DNA of 62,529 nucleotides, from NCBI GenBank assembly GCA_945903305.1, contig CAMDOA010000009.1:1-62529 (forward strand). Reading direction: 5' to 3'. Source of the DNA: Chitinophaga pinensis. Lineage in GTDB: Bacteria > Bacteroidota > Bacteroidia > Chitinophagales > UBA10324. Both the position numbers and the translations under genes were made by a program. Positions 27,240 to 37,245 of this stretch are shown in pieces (within the stretch, counting starts at the first letter, position 1; the number at the start of each line of letters is the position of its first letter). The notes beneath the pieces are model-generated. The model saw only the letters and a list, made by a program, of their open reading frames with translations, was not told where the DNA came from and did not search any database.

Positions 27240-29069
27240 TTATTCTTTTACAAATTGTTTTATCAAAACACTTCCATCATTTTTTCTGATGGAAATAAAA
27301 TATTGAGCTGCGGATAAATTGCTCACATCAATTGTGTTTGAAGATTCTTCAATTGTTTCCTTGGAGAAAATAGTTCTGCCAAGCAAATCTTTTATTTCTA
27401 TTATATCACCTATAGAAAAATCTGATGTAACGGTCAGCAGTTGCGAAACCGGATTCGGATAAATAATAAAATCAATAGTTGCATTATCCATGCTTTCATC
27501 TTCCATGCGAAGCGGAGTGCTGAATGTGCTGATTGCTGTCCACGGTGAAGTTGGAATGCCTGATGCATTGCAAACAGTTTGCATTCGGTACTGATAAGTG
27601 GTATTTGCTGTTAAACCATTTAATTGTTTAATAGTGAGAGGCGCAATAATGGTGTAGGTAGTCCATGCAGTGGTTCCGAGTTTTCTACCTGAAAATTTAT
27701 AAGAGTATGCATTGGCAACCGCAGCCCAATTAATAGTTGCATGTATTGGTGTCAGGTTCGAAATTGTTATACCGGTCGGTGCCACACAACTAACGAGTGT
27801 TGTAAAAGTTTGTATCGGCGACCAGGATGAATAAGTTGTTCCATCAGTGCATTTAACTCTCATGCGTATATCATATGTGGTAACCGGAGATAATGCAGTT
27901 AAGTTTTTTGAAGTTGCAGTTGCTACTGCTGTAACAGTACTCCATGTAGTTGTGCCGGTAATTCTTCTCTGAATTTGAAACTGCGAGCAACACTCAGTGC
28001 TCCAGTTAACTTTTGCTGATGTGGATGTAATGTTTGAAGTTGAAATGCCTGATGGAAAAGTGCAAATACAAATTGGCATATTGTCAATTTGAGAAATGAA
28101 GCCTGTATGTTGAATGACATTGGGAAAGCAAGTAATTCCTGTGCCTGCAATATCAAAATCAGAAGATGAACCAGTAAAATTTTGTAATACTGGCATGCAC
28201 TTTATTTCCGAATTATAGGCTATCTCAAATTTAGTCATTGTTGGAGGTAATTGAGGTAAACTTTTTAAATCATTATTCGGACAATACAAATCAATCAAAG
28301 AGTTTGGTAAGGCAGGCAACGACAAAAGATTATTATTCTGGCAATGGAGTTGAATCAAAGAGTTAGGAAGATTTGGTAAGCTTTGAAGATTATTAGAATG
28401 ACATGCGAGATATTGCAAATTGGATGGGAGAGCAGGTAAACTTTGAAGATTATCATATTGGCAATATAACGCGACCAAATTATTGGTTAGTACAGGTAAA
28501 TTAAAACTGGGATTATGTCCGCAACCAAGAGATTCAACATTTTCCAAAGGTGGTAACCCACCAAGATTATTATCAGAAACATCTAACCATATAAGACTTG
28601 GTGGAATAGCAGGAAAACTTGTAAGATAATTCGAAGCACAGCCAAAATCATATAATGAAGTAGGCAATGGCGGTAAACTTGTTAGATTATTATAAGAGCA
28701 CGCTAAAGTTACTATTGAATTTGGGAGGTTAGTGAAGTTTGAAATTTGATTGCTGCTGCAATCAACTATTGTAATTGAATTTGGAAGCTCAGGAAGAAAT
28801 GTTAATTGATTTGAACTACAATCCAATTGCCACAGATTTACAAAATAATGAATTCCTGTTAAGTCAGAAATATTTTGACCAGAGCAATTAACAATCATTT
28901 CATTCACAATATCACTGCAAGAAGTATTCATCTGATTTCCATTCATACAAGAAGGATAATATGTTTGAAGAAATGCAACAAAATTCGCATCCGGAATTGT
29001 AACCCACTGCGCTTTACAAAAAGAGAAAGAGAAAATAATAAGTAGAGTTGCAAGAATTTTTTTACTCAT
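27240..29069 (-). CDS. Secreted leucine-rich-repeat protein with two FN3 domains and T9SS sorting domain
   Basis: After a signal peptide (ending CKAQ) and a short cap, about ten short LRRs of the bacterial LPx type run from residue 65 to 300. The pattern is LPxLPxSLxxLxCxxNxLxS, with a cysteine in almost every repeat. Two fibronectin-III-like domains follow (about 340-425 and 430-520: WSTVTAVATATSKNLTALSPVTTYDIRM, TTYQYRMQTVCNAS; ends WSTV and CNAS). The T9SS domain closes it (IYPNPVSQLLTVTS to SAAQYFISIRK). It is likely a surface adhesin or binding protein. Confidence 0.88.
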   Translation of the reverse strand: MSKKILATLLIIFSFSFCKAQWVTIPDANFVAFLQTYYPSCMNGNQMNTSCSDIVNEMIVNCSGQNISDLTGIHYFVNLWQLDCSSNQLTFLPELPNSITIVDCSSNQISNFTNLPNSIVTLACSYNNLTSLPPLPTSLYDFGCASNYLTSFPAIPPSLIWLDVSDNNLGGLPPLENVESLGCGHNPSFNLPVLTNNLVALYCQYDNLQSLPALPSNLQYLACHSNNLQSLPNLPNSLIQLHCQNNNLLSLPALPNSLIDLYCPNNDLKSLPQLPPTMTKFEIAYNSEIKCMPVLQNFTGSSSDFDIAGTGITCFPNVIQHTGFISQIDNMPICICTFPSGISTSNITSTSAKVNWSTECCSQFQIQRRITGTTTWSTVTAVATATSKNLTALSPVTTYDIRMRVKCTDGTTYSSWSPIQTFTTLVSCVAPTGITISNLTPIHATINWAAVANAYSYKFSGRKLGTTAWTTYTIIAPLTIKQLNGLTANTTYQYRMQTVCNASGIPTSPWTAISTFSTPLRMEDESMDNATIDFIIYPNPVSQLLTVTSDFSIGDIIEIKDLLGRTIFSKETIEESSNTIDVSNLSAAQYFISIRKNDGSVLIKQFVKE

Positions 29070-29156
29070 AAGAATTTATTTAATTGTAAGGTCTTCGTGA
29101 ATCTTCGATTTCATGATTGAAAGTTGTGTTGGTATAAATGTAAATAAAAACTCCAA

Positions 29157-30848
29157 TCAACACCCCACAGAAACAAACTCAAACTTCTTCCCGCTGAACA
29201 AACCTTTATCGCTCAGTTTCAAATCAGGAATCACGAGCAATGCCATGAATGAAAGAGTCATGTATGGTGCATTCAGTTTGGTTCCAAGTTGTTTGGCGAA
29301 TGCATCAATGGAAGAATAGTTTTCTGCTACTTCGTAAGCATCAGCATTGGTCATGATGCCTGCAACAGGCAATTGAAGAATTTTATCGGTTACACCATCA
29401 GTAGCTGAAAGTCCACCCTTAGATTTTATAATCAGATTCACTGCACGGCAAATGGATTCATCATCAACACCCACACAAATAATATTATGCGAATCATGAC
29501 CAACGCAGCTTGCAATGGCTCCGCGTTTCAATCCGAAATTTTTTATGAATGCTATGGCAGCTGGCGAATTGTTGTAACGATTCAACACAGTGAGTTTTAA
29601 AATATCGCGTTCCAAATTGCTCACAATAAATCCGTTATCAGTTTTTGCATCACCAATAATTTCATTGGTAATTAACTGACCTTCGAGTGCTTCAATTACT
29701 CTTATACTTTTCGCGCCGTTTGATTTCAGTTTAAAATCTTTTGGATTTTTTTCGGTGCAATTAAAATTGTTAATAATTTTTTCCTCCACACTTTCAATTA
29801 AACTCTTACAGTTCAAGCCTCGGCGCGTGTCCTCACGCGCCGAAACTTTCGGTTCGTGGAGACACGAACCGAGGCTGTTGTTTTCAGCAACCAGCTTTCC
29901 ATGAATAAAAGTCTGATGCACATTAAAATCTTTCAAGTCATTCACTAAAATAAAATCGGCGCTATCCCCTTCACACAATAATCCATGATTGAGATTGTAA
30001 TGTGTGTGCGCATTCAAGCAAGCAGCACGCAACACATCAAATAAATCAAAACCCTTCTTCACAGCACGACTAACCAATTCATTAATGTGACTCACCACCA
30101 AATCATTCGGATGTTTATCATCAGAACAAAACATAATCTTATCAGGATATTCTTTCAGTAATGGAATCAATGCTTCAAAATTTTTCGCCGCGCTTCCTTC
30201 ACGAATCAGAATTTTCATTCCGTGTTCTGCTTTAAATTTAGCTTCTTCATAAGTAAAGCATTCGTGGTCGGTGCTTATTCCGGCGCTTATATATTTCAGG
30301 GCTTGTTCACCTGTTAATCCCGGCGCATGACCATCAACAGGTTTATTTAATTTATGTGCAGCCGCAATTTTCTTTTTCACTTCTTCATCATAAAATAAAA
30401 CGCCCGGCCAGTTCATCATTTCGGTCAGGTACTTTATATCGTCCCTCTGCAATAATTTTTCTACTGCAATAGAATCCAACTGTGCCCCCGCAGTTTCAAA
30501 CCCGGTTGCCGGCACACACGATGGCGCTCCGAAGTTGAACCAGAACGGAACCTTGTTTCCATTTGCAATCATGTACTCCACTCCTTCCACTCCCATCACA
30601 TTTGCAATCTCGTGCGGGTCACTGACTGTGGCAACTGTACCATGCAAAACTGCAAGCCGTGCAAACTCCGATGGAATGAGCATACTGCTTTCAATATGAA
30701 TGTGTGCATCAATAAATCCGGGGAGAATAAATGTTGAGTCTGCTTTTTCAACCCTTGTGATTGAAATTATTTTATCGCCTTCAATAATTATTTCAGCAGG
30801 AAATATTTCTCGATTATGGATGTCAACCAATTGACCTGTGATTTTCAT
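29157..30848 (-). CDS. ade: Adenine deaminase
   Basis: It converts adenine to hypoxanthine and ammonia in purine salvage. It has an amidohydrolase fold with metal ligands in [16 protein letters not shown] (about 44-59), [39 protein letters not shown] and [10 protein letters not shown], all typical of Ade. At 563 residues it is close to the E. coli enzyme. Residues about 315-345 ([25 protein letters not shown]) are encoded by a perfect double-hairpin element and look inserted in frame between [10 protein letters not shown] and [10 protein letters not shown]. The insertion is in a linker before the C-terminal domain and need not destroy activity. Confidence 0.94.
   Translation of the reverse strand: MKITGQLVDIHNREIFPAEIIIEGDKIISITRVEKADSTFILPGFIDAHIHIESSMLIPSEFARLAVLHGTVATVSDPHEIANVMGVEGVEYMIANGNKVPFWFNFGAPSCVPATGFETAGAQLDSIAVEKLLQRDDIKYLTEMMNWPGVLFYDEEVKKKIAAAHKLNKPVDGHAPGLTGEQALKYISAGISTDHECFTYEEAKFKAEHGMKILIREGSAAKNFEALIPLLKEYPDKIMFCSDDKHPNDLVVSHINELVSRAVKKGFDLFDVLRAACLNAHTHYNLNHGLLCEGDSADFILVNDLKDFNVHQTFIHGKLVAENNSLGSCLHEPKVSAREDTRRGLNCKSLIESVEEKIINNFNCTEKNPKDFKLKSNGAKSIRVIEALEGQLITNEIIGDAKTDNGFIVSNLERDILKLTVLNRYNNSPAAIAFIKNFGLKRGAIASCVGHDSHNIICVGVDDESICRAVNLIIKSKGGLSATDGVTDKILQLPVAGIMTNADAYEVAENYSSIDAFAKQLGTKLNAPYMTLSFMALLVIPDLKLSDKGLFSGKKFEFVSVGC
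29816..29876. repeat. Double-hairpin palindromic element inside adenine deaminase gene
   Basis: Hairpin 1 is CGGCGCGTG-TCCT-CACGCGCCG (29821-29842). Hairpin 2 is CGGTTCGTG-GAGA-CACGAACCG (29850-29871). Outer arms AGCCTCGG (29816-29823) and CCGAGGCT (29869-29876) enclose both. The GC content is far above the surrounding gene. It is read through in frame. Confidence 0.8.
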
Positions 30849-30986
30849 ACTTAAATAATTTAAACGATTAGTTATATCAATCTGTAATATTAATTATACA
30901 AAGCTTCAATTAATTGCTACTAATTATAATGGAAACTTTGGGTACTATTATTGCGTATTATAATTTCGCTTTAAATAAATAACCAC

Positions 30987-31574
30987 ATGAAATCAAAAAT
31001 CTTTACTACGCTCTTAGTTTTAACATCTTTTTCAACCTTCGCTACAACACATATTTTCACCTTTGGTGGTTCATTGGGTGATGTATATAGTCCCATTCTG
31101 GTAAATGTTCTAGTGGGTGATACTGTTACATGGAATGGTGATTTTGCCTCGCATCCGCTTGAATCGCAAACTATACCTGCAGGTGCAGCTTCATTTGTTT
31201 GTACAACCGGAACAACTTTCAGTTATGCTGTACTGTTTGCCGGCGATTATTTTTTTCGCTGCGATAATCATTCAACCATGACCGGACAAATAAAAGCATC
31301 TACCCCATCGTCTGTCAAAATCACCGATTCAAAAAATGAAATTTCTATATACCCGACAGCTGTTCTCAGTTTTTTAAAAATAAATATGCCTTTATCGAAT
31401 AAAATATATGTGGCTGATGTAAAAAATATTCTCGGTCAAACCGTATTGCACTCCGAACTTGCCAATGGCAATGTAACCACACTCAACCTATCTGATATTT
31501 ACAATGGAATTTATTTCATTGCCATTCGTAACGATATGGATGTAGTGAAAGTGGTAAGAATTGTAAAAGAATAA
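30987..31574 (+). CDS. Secreted cupredoxin-like protein with T9SS sorting domain
   Basis: A signal peptide (MKSKIFTTLLVLTSFSTFA) precedes a plastocyanin/azurin-like domain: VNVLVGDTVTWNGDFASHPLES supplies one His, and YFFRCDNHSTMTG supplies the Cys-x2-His-x2-Met loop, so a type 1 copper site is intact (about residues 20-105). Residues about 120-195 are a short T9SS domain (SIYPTAVLSFLKIN to NGIYFIAIRND), with YPT in place of the usual YPNP. It may be a surface electron-transfer or copper-binding protein. A strong terminator follows. Confidence 0.87.
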   Translation: MKSKIFTTLLVLTSFSTFATTHIFTFGGSLGDVYSPILVNVLVGDTVTWNGDFASHPLESQTIPAGAASFVCTTGTTFSYAVLFAGDYFFRCDNHSTMTGQIKASTPSSVKITDSKNEISIYPTAVLSFLKINMPLSNKIYVADVKNILGQTVLHSELANGNVTTLNLSDIYNGIYFIAIRNDMDVVKVVRIVKE

Positions 31575-31600
31575 CTTTCGATACAAATACTATAACTGAA

Positions 31601-31636
31601 AACGCCCTTCAAAAATTTTTGAAGGGCGTTTTTTTT
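31601..31636. terminator. Terminator made of a 30-nt perfect palindrome
   Basis: 31601-31630 is a perfect palindrome with arms AACGCCCTTCAAAAA and TTTTTGAAGGGCGTT, followed by more T on the plus strand. It lies between convergent genes (cupredoxin and aconitase). With A on the other side it could act in both directions. Confidence 0.88.
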
Positions 31637-31712
31637 AAGTAATTACTTCAATTCAACAAAATATTTATTGAACTATTAAACAATTGAACAAATCAACCAA
31701 TGAACCAAATCA

Positions 31713-33980
31713 CTAACTCGCTTGCGCCATGCGAATAATATTCAAAGCGCCGCCGGCTTTAAACCATTCAATCTGTTGCGCATTGTAAGTATGGTTCACA
31801 ATAATTTCTTCCTTGCTTCCATCTGCATGATTCAATACAAGCGTTAAAGGAACTCCGGGTCTAAAAGTTTTCAATCCAACAATATCAATGTTATCGTCCT
31901 CCAGAATTTTATTGTAATCGTCTGGAGTTGCAAAAGTGAGTCCTAACATTCCCTGCTTCTTTAAATTGGTTTCGTGAATGCGGGCGAATGATTTTACCAG
32001 CACAGCACGAACACCTAAGAAGCGCGGTTCCATTGCCGCGTGTTCGCGTGAACTTCCTTCGCCATAATTTTCATCGCCAACTACAATACTTCCTATTCCT
32101 TCCGCTTTGTACGCACGCTGAACTTTCGGAACTTCATCATACACTCCAGTCAGTTGATTCTTTACAGAATTTGTTTTTTCATTGAAGAAATTCAAAGCAC
32201 CAATCAGCATGTTGTTCGAAATATTATCCAAGTGACCGCGAAATTTTAACCATGGGCCAGCCATTGATATATGATCAGTAGTACATTTTCCATTTGCTTT
32301 AATCAGCAATTTTAAATTATGAAGATCCGTTCCTTCCCATGCTTTAAATGCATCTAACAATTGCAAACGATCAGAAGCCGGATTCACTTTTACTTCTACT
32401 GAACTTCCATCATCAGCCGGCGCCTGGTATCCGGCATCTTCAACTGCAAAACCTTTTAATGGCATTTCAATTCCTTTTGGTTCTGCCAGTTTTATTTTTT
32501 CGCCCTTGCTGTTTGTTAAAAAATCAGTCAACGGATTAAAAGTTAAATCTCCTGCTATGGCAAGCGCCGTAACTATTTCAGGTGAAGCAACAAAAGCATG
32601 TGTGTTTGGGTTACCATCATTGCGCTTGGCAAAATTCCGGTTGAACGATGTGATGATGGAATTTTTTTTCGTTGGATCAGAAGTATGTCGCGCCCATTGA
32701 CCAATACAAGGTCCACATGCATTTGCCAGAACAACGCCACCCATTTTTCCGAAAGTATCTAAGTATCCATCCCGCTCAATCGTAAACCGAACCAACTCAG
32801 AACCCGGGGTAATGGTGAATTCAGATTTAGCGTTCAATCCCATTTCAACTGCTTGTTCAGCAACCGATGCACTGCGTGAAATATCTTCGTACGAAGAGTT
32901 CGTGCAACTTCCAATTAATCCAACTTCCAATTGCGCAGGCCAGTTGTTTTCTTTTACAGCTGCCGCAAATTTCGAAATCGGAAAAGCTAAATCAGGAGTG
33001 AACGGACCGTTGATATGCGGTTCCAATTCACTTAAATTAATTTCAATTACCTGGTCAAAATAGTTGGAGGGCGAATCATAAACTTCTGCATCACCAGTTA
33101 AATGTTCTGAAATTTTATCAGCCATTTGTGCAATCATTTCGCGACCTGTTCCATTCAGGTAATCAGCCATTTTTTTATCGTATCCAAATACAGAGGTTGT
33201 AGCACCAATCTCAGCGCCCATATTACAAATGGTTCCCTTTCCGGTGCATGAAATACTTTCGGCACCATCGCCAAAATATTCTACGATTGCTCCTGTCCCA
33301 CCTTTCACAGTAAGGATTCCCGCAACTTTTAAAATCACATCTTTAGCTGAAGTCCAACCACTGAGCTTACCAGTTAATTTTACTCCAATCAGTTTCGGAA
33401 ATTTTAATTCCCATGCCAAACCTGCCATCACATCACACGCATCAGCACCGCCAACACCAATGGCAACCATTCCCAAACCACCTGCATTCACAGTATGCGA
33501 ATCGGTTCCAATCATGAGTCCTCCGGGAAAGGCATAATTTTCTAAAACCACCTGGTGAATAATTCCTGCCCCCGGTTTCCAGAAACCAATTCCGTATTTA
33601 TCAGAAACAGATGCTAAGAAATCATATACCTCTTTGTTTTGCGATTTTGCTTTTGCTAAATCTTGTGTGGCACCTGTTTCAGCCTGAATCAAATGATCGC
33701 AATGAACTGTTGATGGAACAGCAACAGTCGGGCGACCGGCTTGCATGAATTGAAGCAACGCCATTTGTGCAGTAGCATCCTGCATTGCCACACGATCAGG
33801 TGCAAAATCAACATACGATTTTCCGCGTTGATGAATTTGTGTTGCCACACCTTCCCACAAGTGTGCATATAAAATTTTTTCGGTTAATGTTAGCGGTTTG
33901 CCAACCAATTTGCGGGCTGCTTCTATTCGTGCAGGGAACTGTTCGTACACCTTCTTTATCATTTCAATATCAAATGCCAT
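31713..33980 (-). CDS. Aconitate hydratase, mitochondrial type
   Basis: It isomerises citrate to isocitrate through cis-aconitate in the TCA cycle and needs a [4Fe-4S] cluster. The cluster cysteines lie in [11 protein letters not shown] and [58 protein letters not shown] and the C-terminal swivel ([22 protein letters not shown]; ends GDEN and RFLG) are family hallmarks. At 755 residues it resembles mitochondrial aconitase more than AcnA or AcnB of E. coli, as is usual in Bacteroidota. Monocistronic. Confidence 0.95.
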   Translation of the reverse strand: MAFDIEMIKKVYEQFPARIEAARKLVGKPLTLTEKILYAHLWEGVATQIHQRGKSYVDFAPDRVAMQDATAQMALLQFMQAGRPTVAVPSTVHCDHLIQAETGATQDLAKAKSQNKEVYDFLASVSDKYGIGFWKPGAGIIHQVVLENYAFPGGLMIGTDSHTVNAGGLGMVAIGVGGADACDVMAGLAWELKFPKLIGVKLTGKLSGWTSAKDVILKVAGILTVKGGTGAIVEYFGDGAESISCTGKGTICNMGAEIGATTSVFGYDKKMADYLNGTGREMIAQMADKISEHLTGDAEVYDSPSNYFDQVIEINLSELEPHINGPFTPDLAFPISKFAAAVKENNWPAQLEVGLIGSCTNSSYEDISRSASVAEQAVEMGLNAKSEFTITPGSELVRFTIERDGYLDTFGKMGGVVLANACGPCIGQWARHTSDPTKKNSIITSFNRNFAKRNDGNPNTHAFVASPEIVTALAIAGDLTFNPLTDFLTNSKGEKIKLAEPKGIEMPLKGFAVEDAGYQAPADDGSSVEVKVNPASDRLQLLDAFKAWEGTDLHNLKLLIKANGKCTTDHISMAGPWLKFRGHLDNISNNMLIGALNFFNEKTNSVKNQLTGVYDEVPKVQRAYKAEGIGSIVVGDENYGEGSSREHAAMEPRFLGVRAVLVKSFARIHETNLKKQGMLGLTFATPDDYNKILEDDNIDIVGLKTFRPGVPLTLVLNHADGSKEEIIVNHTYNAQQIEWFKAGGALNIIRMAQAS

Positions 33981-34073
33981 GGAATTTATTTTTTTCAGCC
34001 GCGAAAATAGTCATGGAAAACAAGGGGTGCAAAGTGTATGATATAAATTAGTTTCAAAGGTGAAATGGATTTC

Positions 34074-34081
34074 TATTTTTG
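34074..34081 (+). promoter_or_regulatory. Candidate -7 box upstream of the LTD/VTC gene run
   Basis: TATTTTTG fits TAnnTTTG and ends 21 nt before ATG 34103. The -33 position holds only a weak TTTC-like match. Confidence 0.4.
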
Positions 34082-34102
34082 ACGACCCTAAAACAATTTT
34101 CA

Positions 34103-35386
34103 ATGCGTTTACTACTTCCTCTTTTCATTTCTGTTTTTATTTTGATTTCTTCAGGCAACGCTTTTGCACAAGTCATTATAACCGAAATTAATTACAACTC
34201 CGATTCCACTACCAATTCAGGCAACTGGGTGGAGCTTTATAATAAGTCTTCTTCAATGGTAGATATAAGCGATTGGAAAATAAAAAATGCACTTAATGTT
34301 ATATATAACATTCCGGCCGGCACCCAACTAAATGGTTTATCTTATATTGTTGTCGTTCAGGATTTAGTAAAATTTAATTCCATTCATTCAGGTGTTACCA
34401 ATAAAACAGGTCCATCAAGTGTTGATTTCGGAAACAGTGGCGATAATGTTCAGCTATTAAATGCGAGCAGTGCCTTTGTTATAAGCGTTAATTACAGCGA
34501 TTCGGCTTTATGGCCACGCGGGGCAGATGGCTTCGGAAGAACACTGGAACTGGAAGATTATAACGGCAATCAAAACGATGGAGGCAATTGGTTTGATGGC
34601 TGCATGTTTGGCTCACCGGGAGTTGCATACTCACCATGCAATCCTGATTTAGTATTCAGCGAATTAAATTACAACAGTAATCCAGCTATGGATGCAGGCG
34701 ATTGGATAGAAATTCATAACACAACTTCTGCCGCAATTAATATCGGTGGTTATAGTTTAAGTGACAGCAAGGATTCAAATACTTATCTGATACCTAATGT
34801 TACTATTCCTGCAGGTGGTTATCGGGTGCTTTGTAATGATGTAACAAAATTTTTGACCCGCCATCCGGGAATTACCAATGTGAACGGTGCATTTACTTTT
34901 GGTTTTAAAGGAAAAGGTGAGGCCGCCAGATTGTATGGTGCTGATGGAAAATTAAAATTTGCATTTTTATATGATAATAAATTGCCATGGCCGGTTGAAG
35001 CTGATAGTCTTGGTTTTACTCTGGAACTTTTAGATATTCATGGCAAAATGGATGAAGCATCCAACTGGTTTAAAGGTTGTCTGGAAGGTTCGCCGGGTGT
35101 TGCATTTGATCCGGGATGTCTCGATGGTATTGAAGAAACAAATTCAACAATAAATTTTTCGATTCAACAAACATTAGTTTCAACCACGCTCAACATTAAT
35201 TATATAAGCAATGAAAATAAATCAGCAGAAATAATGGTGGTTGATTTATTAGGAAGAGTTGTGATACAAACCAAAGCAGAAACAGGAATGAATCAGTTAA
35301 ACATTTCAAATCTTGCAAATGGAATTTATTTAATCCGGTTAAAGTCAGGAAATATTTCGGTGGCTAAAAAATTTATAAAGCAATAG
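34103..35386 (+). CDS. Secreted protein with two lamin-tail domains and T9SS sorting domain
   Basis: After a signal peptide (ending AFAQ) come two lamin-tail (LTD) domains. The first is VIITEINYNSDSTTNSGNWVELYNKSS (ends VIIT and NKSS; about 22-160); the second is LVFSELNYNSNPAMDAGDWIEIHNTTS (ends LVFS and NTTS; about 185-325). Each closes with a WF-G-C-GSPG motif (NWFDGCMFGSPG, NWFKGCLEGSPG). A T9SS domain ends it (GIYLIRLKSG). ATG 34103 is chosen over in-frame TTG 34079, which lies in the -7 box and spoils the signal peptide. LTD proteins often accompany CotH/VTC gene sets, and VTC lies two genes downstream. Confidence 0.87.
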   Translation: MRLLLPLFISVFILISSGNAFAQVIITEINYNSDSTTNSGNWVELYNKSSSMVDISDWKIKNALNVIYNIPAGTQLNGLSYIVVVQDLVKFNSIHSGVTNKTGPSSVDFGNSGDNVQLLNASSAFVISVNYSDSALWPRGADGFGRTLELEDYNGNQNDGGNWFDGCMFGSPGVAYSPCNPDLVFSELNYNSNPAMDAGDWIEIHNTTSAAINIGGYSLSDSKDSNTYLIPNVTIPAGGYRVLCNDVTKFLTRHPGITNVNGAFTFGFKGKGEAARLYGADGKLKFAFLYDNKLPWPVEADSLGFTLELLDIHGKMDEASNWFKGCLEGSPGVAFDPGCLDGIEETNSTINFSIQQTLVSTTLNINYISNENKSAEIMVVDLLGRVVIQTKAETGMNQLNISNLANGIYLIRLKSGNISVAKKFIKQ

Positions 35387-35392
35387 TTTTTT

Positions 35393-35803
35393 ATGAAAAG
35401 AATAATTGCCGTTTCCATTTTCTCGCTATCTATTTTCTTTTCCTTTTCATCATGTAAAAAAACTGCCGGTATTGGTGGCACTTCTACCATAAAAGGAAAA
35501 CTGTTTGTTGCTGAGTACAATATATTGGATATTCAGGATTCCTTTTATGTAGGGAAAGAGGATATATATATCATTTATGGTGATAATGAATATTTTGATG
35601 ATAAAATTGAAAGTAGTTACGACGGTACTTTTGAATTTCCTTATTTAAAAAAAGGTAAATACACTTTGTTTTCCTATGGCGAATGTTTACCAAATGATTC
35701 ATTATGTTTTGGAGGAAAAAAAGCATTTGTAAAGGAAGTTGTGATTACTGAAAACAAACAAATAGTTGATATAGGGGATTTAAGAATTGTTTGGCTTCAA
35801 TAA
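35393..35803 (+). CDS. Small putative lipoprotein
   Basis: 136 residues with an N-terminal signal ending in a lipobox (FSFSSCKKTAG). The remainder (STIKGKLFVAEYNILDIQDS, DIYIIYGDNEYFDDKIESSYDGTFEFPYLKKGKYTLFSYGECL; ends DIYI and GECL) looks like one transthyretin/Cna-B-like beta-sandwich. It starts 6 bases after the LTD gene and ends in or just before the VTC gene, so it belongs to this operon. Function unknown. Confidence 0.72.
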   Translation: MKRIIAVSIFSLSIFFSFSSCKKTAGIGGTSTIKGKLFVAEYNILDIQDSFYVGKEDIYIIYGDNEYFDDKIESSYDGTFEFPYLKKGKYTLFSYGECLPNDSLCFGGKKAFVKEVVITENKQIVDIGDLRIVWLQ

Positions 35804-35816
35804 CAAACTAATTATT

Positions 35817-36602
35817 TTGAAAACAGAAATCAAACAAGAAATTATTGAGTTGTTAAACACCCTGAAACCCATTTCTCTTTCTGAGATGGATGATGTGGAA
35901 TTGCTAAACCGGTTTGACACCAAGTATGTAATTCATATCGACCGGTTAATTGAGTTATTGAAATTAATAAAGAATGATTATCGAATACTTGAAGTGAATG
36001 GTGTTCGATTAAATCAATACAACAACCTGTATTTCGATACGGCTGACTATAAATTTTATTTACAGCACCATAATAAAAAAGCAGGCCGATTAAAAGTTCG
36101 TTGCCGAAGCTATGTAGATAGCCATGTTACTTTTTTTGAAGTAAAAAAGAAAACCAATAAAGACAAAACAGTAAAATCAAGAGTCAGTATTCCGGCCATC
36201 ACCGAAACCTTTAATGAATCGCAACAACAATTGATTGCGAAAATTGCCCCGGATTTAAATTTCGAAAAACTGATTCCGATTCAACGAAATGATTTTTGCC
36301 GAATGACTTTGGTAAATATGCAAACCATGGAGCGCGCCACCATTGATGTTGATCTTTCGTTCTACAGAAACAATAACAATAAAAAAATTGATTTACCAAA
36401 CCTGGTCATAGTAGAGGTGAAACAAGATGTGCACTCGGGCATTTCGCCAATCACACGGAAATTAAAAGAAGAAAAAATTTATGCCACATCAATCAGTAAG
36501 TACATACTTGGCGAAATGTTATTGAATAAAGAACTGAAAAGAAATAGTTTTAAACCTAAATTGCTCACCATAAATAAAATTGAACATGCATTGGTTGCTT
36601 AA
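35817..36602 (+). CDS. VTC-domain polyphosphate polymerase-like protein
   Basis: A VTC domain (tunnel-fold polyphosphate polymerase) is shown by LLNRFDTKYVIHIDRL, NNLYFDTADYKFYLQHHNKKAGRLKVRCRSYVDS (ends NNLY and YVDS), FFEVKKKTNKDKTVKSR, RATIDVDLSF and LVIVEVKQD. The alternating basic and acidic tunnel residues are kept. It may make inorganic polyphosphate from ATP at the membrane. No ATG precedes the domain; TTG 35817 (then KTEIKQEI) fits best, TTG 35787 would overlap the upstream gene, and ATG 35886 would cut the first helix. It overlaps the DUF4956 gene by 17 bases. Confidence 0.83.
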   Translation: MKTEIKQEIIELLNTLKPISLSEMDDVELLNRFDTKYVIHIDRLIELLKLIKNDYRILEVNGVRLNQYNNLYFDTADYKFYLQHHNKKAGRLKVRCRSYVDSHVTFFEVKKKTNKDKTVKSRVSIPAITETFNESQQQLIAKIAPDLNFEKLIPIQRNDFCRMTLVNMQTMERATIDVDLSFYRNNNNKKIDLPNLVIVEVKQDVHSGISPITRKLKEEKIYATSISKYILGEMLLNKELKRNSFKPKLLTINKIEHALVA

Positions 36603-37227
36603 CGCCATTTTCGACCTGAAGGAATACAAACTATTTGATGCGGCTGATTTTTTTGATCTCGCAATCAGATATGGTTTCAACTTCATTATCACCTTTATTA
36701 TAGTCCGTTTAATTTATTATCCAATCTACCGTAACAAAGATTATCTGTTTACCTATTTTATTTTTAACAGTGTGATTTTCATGGTTCTTTATGTTATGAA
36801 CAATGTGAAAATGGAATTTGGTGTTTCGTTTGGTTTGTTTGCTGTATTCTCTATTCTCCGATACCGTACCGAAGATATTCCGATTAAAGAAATGGTTTAT
36901 CTGTTTCTGATTATTGCGGTGGCACTTGTCAATTCAATGAGCACCAAAAAAGTTTCGGTTGCAGAAATAATTTTAGTGAATGCAGTAATTGTAGCATTGA
37001 TTTTTTCAATGGAACATTTGTGGCTGATGCGCGCAGAGAACTATAAAGTAATTCTGTATGAGAAAATAGAAAATATAAAACCAGAGAATTACGAAGCGCT
37101 CTTGAATGATCTGCGTGATAGAACCGGCCTGAACATTCACAGAGCTGAAATAAAAAACATTGACTTTCAAACCGACACCACACGACTAACAATTTTTTAT
37201 CATGTGGATCCAAAAAATCCCTGGTAA
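36586..37227 (+). CDS. DUF4956 membrane protein
   Basis: 213 residues with four or five membrane helices (about 25-45, 55-70, 80-95, 105-125, 130-150). The family stretch is FGVSFGLFAVFSILRYRTEDIPIKEMVYLFLIIAVALVNSM (ends FGVS and VNSM). A cytoplasmic ACT-like C-terminal domain follows (NYEALLNDLRDRTGLNIHRAEIKNIDF; ends NYEA and NIDF). DUF4956 proteins are regularly encoded beside VTC proteins, so a membrane platform or channel for the polymerase is a reasonable inference. ATG 36586 is used; it overlaps the VTC gene. Confidence 0.85.
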   Translation: MHWLLNAIFDLKEYKLFDAADFFDLAIRYGFNFIITFIIVRLIYYPIYRNKDYLFTYFIFNSVIFMVLYVMNNVKMEFGVSFGLFAVFSILRYRTEDIPIKEMVYLFLIIAVALVNSMSTKKVSVAEIILVNAVIVALIFSMEHLWLMRAENYKVILYEKIENIKPENYEALLNDLRDRTGLNIHRAEIKNIDFQTDTTRLTIFYHVDPKNPW

Positions 37228-37245
37228 TTTATTCAGCAACCTACA

